Shown here one piece after another: positions 50,405 through 64,000 of a stretch of 64,000 nt of DNA. A model generated the notes under the pieces. That model had not been told where the DNA came from, did not search any database, and saw nothing but the letters and a program-made list of their open reading frames with translations. The stretch comes from Silene conica (Eukaryota > Streptophyta > Magnoliopsida > Caryophyllales > Caryophyllaceae), in the NCBI GenBank assembly GCA_029255685.2, contig CM055316.2, positions 84,442,861 through 84,506,860 of the forward strand. The letters are read 5' to 3'. How positions within the stretch are numbered: the first letter of the stretch is position 1; each line of letters starts with the position of its first letter. The position numbers and the translations under genes were made by a program.

Positions 50405-53400
50405 CGAAATCGTTTATTTTTGGCCGTTTTAGAACCCCGAAATATTTTTCCCTGAATCCTTGTCTAAAGGTTCATTGTATCCTATAATAAATATAGGATG
50501 CTCGAATTTTTCTCAAAACATCGTAGAATAGAAAATAAAACTTATTTTGTATATTTAAAACACGACGTTTGAAATAATCTTTTAGTTTCTAAATGTATCA
50601 ATTTTTAACCGTATACCAATTTTTTCAACTTGGGTCATTTTTATATAGTATTAAGTTACTATGCTGCGAATTTAGAGATTTTTTATCCCGTGATCCCGTC
50701 GGCCTAAAAAACGTGGATAAACCTTCAAAATCGGTCATTTATGGCCGTTTTAGAACCCCGAAATATTTTTCCCTGAATCCTTGTCCAAAGGTTCATTGTA
50801 TCCTATAATAAATATAGGATGCTCGAATTTTTCTCAAAACATCTTAGAATAGAAAATAAAACTTATTTTGTATATTTAAAACACGACGTTTGAAATAATC
50901 TTTTGGTTTCTAAATGTATCTATTTTAAACCGTATACCAATTTTTTCAACTTGGGTCATTTTTATATGGTATTAAGGTACTATGGTGCAAATTTCGAGAA
51001 TTTTTATCCCGTGATCCCGTCGGCCTAAAAAACGTGGATAATAACCTTCAAAATCGGTTATTTTTGGCCGTTTTAGAACCCCGAAATATTTTTCCCCGAA
51101 TCCTTGTCTAAAGGTTCATTATATCCTATAATAAATATAGGATGCTCGAATTTTTCTCAAAACATCTTAGAATAGAAAATAAAACTTATTTTGTATATTT
51201 AAAACACGACGTTTGAAATAATCTTTTGGTTTCCAAATGTATCTATTTTAAACCGTATACCATTTTTTTCAACTTGGGTCATTTTTATATGGTATTAAGG
51301 TATTATGGTGCGAATTTCGAGAATTTTTATCCCGTGATCCCGTCGGCCTAAAAAACGTGGATAATAACCTTCAAAATCGTTTATTTTTGGCCGTTTTAGA
51401 ACCCCGAAATATTTTTCCCTGAATCCTTGTCTAAAGGTTCATTATATCCTATAATAAATATAGGATGCTCGAATTTTTCTCAAAACATCTTAGAATAGAA
51501 AATAAAACTTATTTTGTATATTTAAAACACGACGTTTGAAATAATCTTTTGGTTTCCAAATGTATCTATTTTAAACCGTATACCATTCTTTTCAACTCGG
51601 GTCATTTTTATATGGTATTAAGGTATTATGGTGCAAATTTCGAGAATTTTTATGCCGTGATCCCGTCGGCCTAAAAAACGTGGATAATAACCTTCAAAAT
51701 CGGTTATTTTTGGCCGTTTTTAAACCCCGAAATATTTTTCCCTAAATCCTTGTCTAAAGGTTCATTATATTATATAATAAATATAGGATGCTCGAATTTT
51801 TCTCAAAACATCTTAAAATAGAAAATAAAACTTATTTTGTATATTTAAAACACGACGTTTGAAATAATCTTTCGGTTTCCAAATGTATCTATTTTAAACT
51901 GTATACCAATTTTTTCAACTTGGGTCATTTTTATATGGTATTAAGGTACTATGGTGCGAATTTCGAGAATTCTTATCCCGTGATCCCGTCGGCCTAAAAA
52001 ACGTGGATAATAACCTTCAAAATCGTTTATTTTTGGCCGTTTTAGAACCCCGAAATATTTTTCCCTGAATCCTTGTCTAAAGGTTCATTGTATCCTATAA
52101 TAAATATAGGATGCTCGAATTTTTCTCAAAACATCGTAGAATAGAAAATAAAACTTATTTTGTATATTTAAAACACGACGTTTGAAATAATCTTTTAGTT
52201 TCTAAATGTATCAATTTTTAACCGTATACCAATTTTTTCAACTTGGGTCATTTTTATATAGTATTAAGTTACTATGCTGCGAATTTAGAGATTTTTTATC
52301 CCGTGATCCCGTCGGCCTAAAAAACGTGGATAAACCTTCAAAATCGGTCATTTATGGCCGTTTTAGAACCCCGAAATATTTTTCCCTGAATCCTTGTCCA
52401 AAGGTTCATTGTATCCTATAATAAATATAGGATGCTCGAATTTTTCTCAAAACATCTTAGAATAGAAAATAAAACTTATTTTGTATATTTAAAACACGAC
52501 GTTTGAAATAATCTTTTGGTTTCTAAATGTATCTATTTTAAACCGTATACCAATTTTTTCAACTTGGGTCATTTTTATATGGTATTAAGGTACTATGGTG
52601 CAAATTTCGAGAATTTTTATCCCGTGATCCCGTCGGCCTAAAAAACGTGGATAATAACCTTCAAAATCGGTTATTTTTGGCCGTTTTAGAACCCCGAAAT
52701 ATTTTTCTTCGAATCCTTGTCTAAAGGTTCATTATATCCTATAATAAATATAGGATGCTCGAATTTTTCTCAAAACATCTTAGAATAGAAAATAAAACTT
52801 ATTTTGTATATTTAAAACACGACGTTTGAAATAATCTTTTGGTTTGCAAATGTATCTATTTTAAACCGTATACCATTTTTTTCAACTTGGGTCATTTTTA
52901 TATGGTATTAAGGTATTATGGTGCGAATTTCGAGAATTTTTATCCCGTGATCCCGTCGGCCTAAAAAACGTGGATAATAACCTTCAAAATCGTTTATTTT
53001 TGGCCGTTTTAGAACCCCGAAATATTTTTCCCTGAATCCTTGTCTAAAGGTTCATTATATCCTATAATAAATATAGGATGCTCGAATTTTTCTCAAAACA
53101 TCTTAGAATAGAAAATAAAACTTATTTTGTATATTTAAAACACGACGTTTGAAATAATCTTTTGGTTTCCAAATGTATCTATTTTAAACCGTATACCATT
53201 CTTTTCAACTCGGGTCATTTTTATATGGTATTAAGGTATTATGGTGCAAATTTCGAGAATTTTTATGCCGTGATCCCGTCGGCCTAAAAAACGTGGATAA
53301 TAACCTTCAAAATCGGTTATTTTTGGCCGTTTTTAAACCCCGAAATATTTTTCCCTAAATCCTTGTCTAAAGGTTCATTATATTATATAATAAATATAGG

Positions 53401-55240
53401 ATGCTCGAATTTTTCTCAAAACATCTTAAAATAGAAAATAAAACTTATTTTGTATATTTAAAACACGACGTTTGAAATAATCTTTCGGTTTCCAAATGTA
53501 TCTATTTTAAACTGTATACCAATTTTTTCAACTTGGGTCATTTTTATATGGTATTAAGGTACTATGGTGCGAATTTCGAGAATTTTTATCCCGTGATCCC
53601 GTCGGCCTAAAAAACGTGGATAATAACCTTCAAAATCGTTTATTTTTGGCCGTTTTAGAACCCCGAAATATTTTTCCCTGAATCCTTGTCTAAAGGTTCA
53701 TTGTATCCTATAATAAATATAGGATGCTCGAATTTTTCTCAAAACATCGTAGAATAGAAAATAAAACTTATTTTGTATATTTAAAACACGACGTTTGAAA
53801 TAATCTTTTACTTTCTAAATGTATCAATTTTTAACCGTATACCAATTTTTTCAACTTGGGTCATTTTTATATAGTATTAAGTTACTATGCTGCGAATTTA
53901 GAGATTTTTTATCCCGTGATCCCGTCGGCCTAAAAAACGTGGATAAACCTTCAAAATCGGTCATTTATGGCCGTTTTAGAACCCCGAAATATTTTTCCCT
54001 GAATCCTTGTCCAAAGGTTCATTGTATCCTATAATAAATATAGGATGCTCGAATTTTTCTCAAAACATCTTAGAATAGAAAATAAAACTTATTTTGTATA
54101 TTTAAAACACGACGTTTGAAATAATCTTTTGGTTTCTAAATGTATCTATTTTAAACCGTATACCAATTTTTTCAACTTGGGTCATTTTTATATGGTATTA
54201 AGGTACTATGGTGCAAATTTCGAGAATTTTTATCCCGTGATCCCGTCGGCCTAAAAAACGTGGATAATAACCTTCAAAATCGGTTATTTTTGGCCGTTTT
54301 AGAACCCCGAAATATTTTTCTCCGAATCCTTGTCTAAAGGTTCATTATATCCTATAATAAATATAGGATGCTCGAATTTTTCTCAAAACATCTTAGAATA
54401 GAAAATAAAACTTATTTTGTATATTTAAAACACGACGTTTGAAATAATCTTTTGCTTTCCAAATGTATCTATTTTAAACCGTATACCATTTTTTTCAACT
54501 TGGGTCATTTTTATATGGTATTAAGGTATTATGGTGCGAATTTCGAGAATTTTTATCCCGTGATCCCGTCGGCCTAAAAAACGTGGATAATAACCTTCAA
54601 AATCGTTTATTTTTGGCCGTTTTAGAACCCCGAAATATTTTTCCCTGAATCCTTGTCTAAAGGTTCATTATATCCTATAATAAATATAGGATGCTCGAAT
54701 TTTTCTCAAAACATCTTAGAATAGAAAATAAAACTTATTTTGTATATTTAAAACACGGCGTTTGAAATAATCTTTTGGTTTCCAAATGTATCTATTTTAA
54801 ACCGTATACCATTCTTTTCAACTCGGGTCATTTTTATATGGTATTAAGGTATTATGGTGCAAATTTCGAGAATTTTTATGCCGTGATCCCGTCGGCCTAA
54901 AAAACGTGGATAATAACCTTCAAAATCGGTTATTTTTGGCCGTTTTAAAACCCCGAAATATTTATCCCTAAATCCTTGTCTAAAGGTTCATTATATTATA
55001 TAATAAATATAGGATGCTCGAATTTTTCTCAAAACATCTTAAAATAGAAAATAAAACTTATTTTGTATATTTAAAACACGACGTTTGAAATAATCTTTCG
55101 GTTTCCAAATGTATCTATTTTAAACTGTATACCAATTTTTTCAACTTGGGTCATTTTTATATGGTATTAAGGTACTATGGTGCGAATTTCGAGAAATTTT
55201 ATCCCGTGATCCCGTCGGCCTAAAAAACGTGGATAATAAC
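50405..55240. repeat. higher-order repeat: three copies of a 5-monomer unit of 1613 bp
   Basis: Private variants recur exactly 1613 bp apart, for example GTATCAATTTTTAACCG with TATATAGTATTAAGTTAC and GGATAAACCTTC at about 50.6, 52.2 and 53.8 kb. Approximate units are 50405-52017, 52018-53630 and 53631-55240. Few differences separate the copies, so the amplification is recent. Confidence 0.85.
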
Positions 55241-56999
55241 CTTTCAAAATCGGTTATTTTTGGCCGTTTTAGAACCCCGAAATATCTTTACTGAATCCTT
55301 GTCTAAAGGTTCATTATATCCTATAATAAATATAGGATGCTCGAATTTTTCTCAAAACATCTTAGAATAGAAAATAAAACTTGTTTTCTATATTTAAAAC
55401 ACGACGTTTGAAATAGTCTTTTGGTTTCTAAATGTATCTATTTTAAACCGTATACCATTTTTTTCAACTTGGGTCATTTTTATATGGTATTAAGGTACTA
55501 TGGTGCGAATTTCGAGATTTTTTATCCCGTGATCCCGTCAGCCAAAAAAACGTGGATAATAATCTTCAAAATCCGTTATTTTTGGCCATTTTAGAACCCC
55601 GAAATATTTTTCCCTGAATCCTTGTCCAAAGGTTCATTATATCCTATAATAACTATAGGATGCTCGAATTTTTCTCAAAACATCTTAGAATAGAAACTAA
55701 AACTTATTTTGTATATTTAAAACACGACGTTTGAAATAATCTTTTGGTTTCCAAATGTATCTATTTTAAACCGTATCCCAATTTTTTCAACTTGGGTCAT
55801 TTTTATATGGTTTTAAGGTACTATGGTGCGAATTTCGAGATTTTTTTATCCCGTGATCCCGTCGGCCAAAAAAACGTGGATAATAACCTTCAAAATCGTT
55901 TATTTTTGGCCGTTTTAGAACCCCGAAATATTTTTCCCTGAATCCTTGTCTAAAGGTTCCTTATATCCTATAATAAATATAGGATGCTCGAATTTTTCTC
56001 AAAACATCTTAGAATAGAAAATAAAACTTATTTTGTATATTTAAAACACGACGTTTGAAATAATCTTTTGGTTTCCAAATGTGTCTATTTTAAACCGTAT
56101 ACCAATTTTTTCAACTTGCGTCATTTTTATATGGTATAAAGGTACTATAGTGCGAATTTCGAGAATTTTTATCCCGTGATCCCGTCGGCCTAAAAAACGT
56201 GGATAATAACCTTCAAAATCGGTTATTTTTGGCCGTTTTAGAACCCCGAAATATTTTTCCCCGAATCCTTGTCTAAAGGTTCATTATATCCTATAATAAA
56301 TATAGGATGCTCGAATTTTTCTCAAAACATCTTAGAATAGAAAATAAAACTTGTTTTCTATATTTAAAACACGACGTTTGAAATAGTCTTTTGGTTTCTA
56401 AATGTATCTATTTTAAACCGTATACCATTTTTTTCAACTTGGGTCATTTTTATGGTATTAAGGTACTATGGTGCGAATTTCGAGATTTTTTATCCCGTGA
56501 TCCCGTCAGCCAAAAAAACGTGGATAATAACCTTCAAAATCGTTTATTTTTGGCCGTTTTAGAACCCCGAAATATTTTTCCCTGAATCTTGTCTAAAGGT
56601 TCTTTATATCCTATAATAAATATAGGATGCTCGAATTTTTCTCAAAACATCTTAGAATAGAAAATAAAACTTATTTTGTATATTTAAAACAGGACGTTTG
56701 AAATAATCTTTTGGTTTCTAAATGTATCTATTAAACCGTATACCAATTTTTTCAACTTGGGTCATTTTTATATGGTTCTAAGGTACTATGGTGCGAATTT
56801 CGAGATTTTGTATCCCGTGATCCCGTCGGCCTAAAAAACGTGGATAATAACCTTCAAAATCGGTTATTTTTGGCCGTTTTAAAACCCCGAAAATTTTTTC
56901 CCTGAATCCTTGTCTAAAGGTTCATTATATCCTATAATAAATATAGGATGCTCGAATTTTTCACAAAACATCTTAGAATAGAAAATAAAACTTATTTTG

Positions 57000-59375
57000 T
57001 ATATTTAAAACACGACGTTTGAAATAATTTTTTGGTTTCCAAATGTATCTATTTTAAACCGTATACAAATTTTTTCAACTTGGGTCATTTTTATATGGTA
57101 TTAAGGTACTATGGTGCGAATTTCGAGAATTTTTATTCCGTGATCCCGTCGGCCTAAAAAACGTGGATAATAACCTTCAAAATCGGTTATTTTTGGCCTG
57201 TTTTAGAACCCCAAAATATTTTTCTCTAAATCCTTGTCTAAAGGTTCATTATATCCTATAATAAATATAGGATGCTCGAATTTTTCTCAAAACATCTTAG
57301 AATAGAAAATAAAACTCATTTTGTATATTTAAAACACGACGTTTGAAATAATCTTTTAGTTTCTAAATGTATCTATTTTAAACCGTACACCAATTTTTTC
57401 AACTTGGGTCATTTTTATATGTTATTAAGGTACTATGGTGCAAATTTCGAGATTTTTTATCCCGTGATCCCGTCGGCCTAAAGAACGTGGATAATAACTT
57501 TCAAAATCGCTTATTTATGGCTGTTTTAGAACCCCGAAGTATTTTTCCCTGAATTCTTGTCTAAAGGTTCATTATATCCTATAATGAATATAGGATGCTC
57601 GAATTTTTCTCAAAACATCTTAGAATAGAAAATAAAACTTATTTTGTCTATTTAAAACACGACGTTTGAAATAATCTTTTGGCCTATAAATGTATCTATT
57701 TTAAACCGTATACCAATTTTTAAAACCTGGGCCATTTTTATATGGTATTAAGGTACTATGGTGCGAATTTCAAAATTTTTTATCCCGTGATCCCGTCGGC
57801 CTAAAAAACGTGGATAATAACGTTCAAAATCGGTTAATTTTGGCCGTTTTAGAACCCCGAAATATTTTTCCCTGAATTCTTGTCTAAAGGTTCATTATAT
57901 CTTATAATACATATAGGATGCTCGAATTTTTCTCAAAACATCTTAGAATAGAAAATAAAACTTATTTTGTATATTCAAAACACGACGTTTGAAATAATCT
58001 TTTAGCCGTGATCCTGTGGTCATAAAAATCGTGGATAATAATCTTCAAAATCGGCTATTTTTGGCCGTTTTAGAATTCCGAAAGATTTTTTTCTGAATCC
58101 TTGTCTAAAGGTTCATTATAGCCTATAATAAATATTAGATGCTCAATTTTTTTTCAAAACAATATAGAATAGAAAATAAAACTTATTTTGTCTATTTAAA
58201 ACAGAACGTGTGAAATAATTTTAGGGCCTATAAATGTTTCCATTTTAAACCGTAAACCATTTTTTTCAACCTGGGTCACTTTTATATGGTATTAAGGTAC
58301 TATGGTGCGAATTTCAAGATTTTTTCCCCCGTGATCCCGTCGGCCTAAAATATGTGGATAATAACCTTCAAAATCGGTTATTTTTTGCCGTTATAGAACT
58401 CCGATAGATTTTTTCCTGAAACCTTGTCTAAAGGTTCATGATATCCTATAATAAAAATAGGTTACTCGAATTTTTCTCAAAACGTTTTAGAATAGTAACT
58501 AAAACTTATTTTGTATATTTAAAACACGACGTTTGAAATAATTTTTTGGTTCCTAAATGTATCTATTTTAAACCGTATACCAATTTTTTCAACTTGGGTC
58601 ATTTTTATATGGTATTAGGGTAATATGGTGCGAATTTCGAGATTTTTTCTCCCGCGATCCTGCCGGCCTAAAAAACGTGGATAATAACCTTCAAAATCGG
58701 TTATTTTTGGCCGTTTTAGAACCCCAAAATATTTTTCCCTGAATCCTTGTCTAAAGTAATATGCTGTGAATTTCGAGATTTTTTATTCCGTGATCCCGTC
58801 GGCCTAAAAATCGTGGATAATAACTTTTAAAATCAGTTATTTTTGGTCATTTTAGAAACCAGATAGATTTTTTCCTGAATCTCGTCTAGAGCTTCATTAT
58901 AGCCTATAATAAATATTAGATGCTCAAATTGTTTTCAAAGCAATATAAAATAGAAAATAAAACTTATTTTGTGTATTTAAAACAGGATCTTTGAAATAAT
59001 TTTAGGCAAATGTATCTATTTTAAACCGTATATCAGTTTTTTCAACCTGGGTCATTTTTTTATGGTATTATGATAGTATGGTGCGAATTTCGAGATTTTT
59101 TATCCCGTGAGCCTGTCAGCCTAAAAAACGTTGATAATAACCTTTAAAATCGGTTATTTTTTACCGTTTTAGAACTCCGAAATATCTTTTCTTAAATCCT
59201 TATCTAAAGGTACATTATATTCTATAATAAATATTGGATGCTCGAATTTTTTTTCAAAACAATTTAGAATAGAAAATAAAACTTATTTTTCGTATATACA
59301 CGACATGAAAAATAATCTTAGGATCTCTAAATACATCTATTTTAAACCATATGAATAAATCGTATGCCAATTTTA
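57000..59375. repeat. degenerate right edge of the satellite array
   Basis: Monomers here carry many more substitutions and internal deletions (near 58003 and 58755), and the last monomer fades out around 59340-59375. This is the pattern of array edges that no longer exchange with the centre. Confidence 0.85.
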
Positions 59376-59798
59376 TTAGTCAATTTTATCCTATTTACTT
59401 TGTTAGGAACATGAAAACACAGAGTTGCCGTCAAATTAGAAAGACGCTTGCATCATTTTGAAAGCGAGCACGGTTGAATGGGTGAATCGCATGGTGTAAC
59501 ACAAACACTGAGCCGACTTACAATGGACTACAACTAGACGGCAAATGCTGGGGGCTCATTGCATACATTATTTATTTACTTGATCAATGGACTACAATTA
59601 GACAGCAAATATAAAGAAAGAGAGAATCAACTATCTAAAAATCTACCAACCAACGAAGAACAACCCGAGCAATGATACGACTTACATATTCTCACACAAT
59701 AATTAACGAACAAGAGCCAAAGCAAGGGAGGAACAAATGCCTCAACCGTTGTAGACCCCTCATAGTCCGTCAATACCTAGGTAATCGGTTAGAATCAA
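59376..59798. other. satellite-to-MAPK junction with the MAPK 3' UTR
   Basis: About 420 bp separates the last satellite-like bases from the MAPK stop codon and should hold its 3' UTR and polyadenylation site. A small direct repeat is present: AATGGACTACAACTAGACGG near 59522 and AATGGACTACAATTAGACAG near 59586. Nothing else is recognised. Confidence 0.6.
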
Positions 59799-63987
<4,189 letters not shown>

Positions 63988-64000
63988 CTACAGGAATGAA

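Larger units (their letters stand above)
3913..59375. repeat. 323-bp satellite array, about 145 monomers
   Basis: A marker such as GATCCCGTCGGCCTAAAAAA recurs at 4220, 4543 (variant), 4866, 5189 and 5512, each 323 bp apart, and so on to about 59.3 kb. After subtracting the CACTA element, the solo LTR and five MITEs, about 46.8 kb remains. Monomers are AT-rich and head-to-tail throughout; I saw no orientation switch. Most central monomers differ by a few percent. The first monomer (about 3913-4030) has an internal deletion, and the last five to eight are the most diverged. A small local deletion of about 16 bp is visible near 40860. No CENP-B box is seen. Short reading frames recur because the monomer recurs; they are not genes. 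I cannot name the satellite family. Confidence 0.97.

Noticed and set aside
3913-59375. Centromere or rDNA spacer
   Set aside because: No rRNA sequence, no CENP-B-like box, several unrelated higher-order units, and genes within 0.5 kb on both sides. Centromere identity cannot be read from this sequence.

Overview
This is nuclear DNA of a flowering plant. The evidence is three intron-containing genes of plant-specific type (a plastid BASS1-like transporter, a hevein-type GH19 chitinase and a TDY-class MAP kinase), an AT-rich 323-bp satellite, and plant CACTA, Mutator-like, L1 and LTR elements. A small terminal-inverted-repeat element with GTAAGACGGTC-type ends in a chitinase intron is of a kind I associate with Caryophyllales. 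That placement is from memory and tentative.

Layout. (1) 1-1604, + strand: the last three coding exons of a BASS1-like gene. (2) 2161-3391, - strand: a complete three-exon chitinase of 316 aa, convergent with BASS1, with a TATA box and a dense W-box cluster upstream. (3) About 3913-59375: one tandem array of a 323-bp satellite, roughly 145 monomers or 47 kb once insertions are subtracted. It is organised in local higher-order repeats: 10-, 16- and 4-monomer units carrying a MITE on the left, 2-, 8- and 25-monomer spacings in the centre, and a 5-monomer unit on the right. (4) Insertions in the array: a 196-bp Mutator-type MITE now present five times through satellite amplification; a 4709-bp CACTA element (22795-27503) with transposase remnants, an exon-like fragment and an L1 fragment; and a 2962-bp solo LTR (45201-48162). 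(5) 59799-63987, - strand: nine exons of a MAP kinase of the MPK18/19/20 type, running off the right edge.

The satellite lies about 0.5 kb from the chitinase start codon on one side and 0.4 kb from the MAPK stop codon on the other. The short ORFs throughout the array are by-products of the monomer and not genes.

The most unusual signal is in the solo LTR. Eleven copies of a 30-bp repeat are separated by 16-25-bp spacers, so the array superficially resembles a CRISPR. The spacer bases beside each repeat are different from copy to copy yet complementary across the repeat, giving a row of hairpins with a constant loop and changing, co-varying stems. Next in interest is a perfect 8-bp-arm palindrome in every satellite monomer, in whose 5-nt loop both the CACTA element and the MITE inserted independently.
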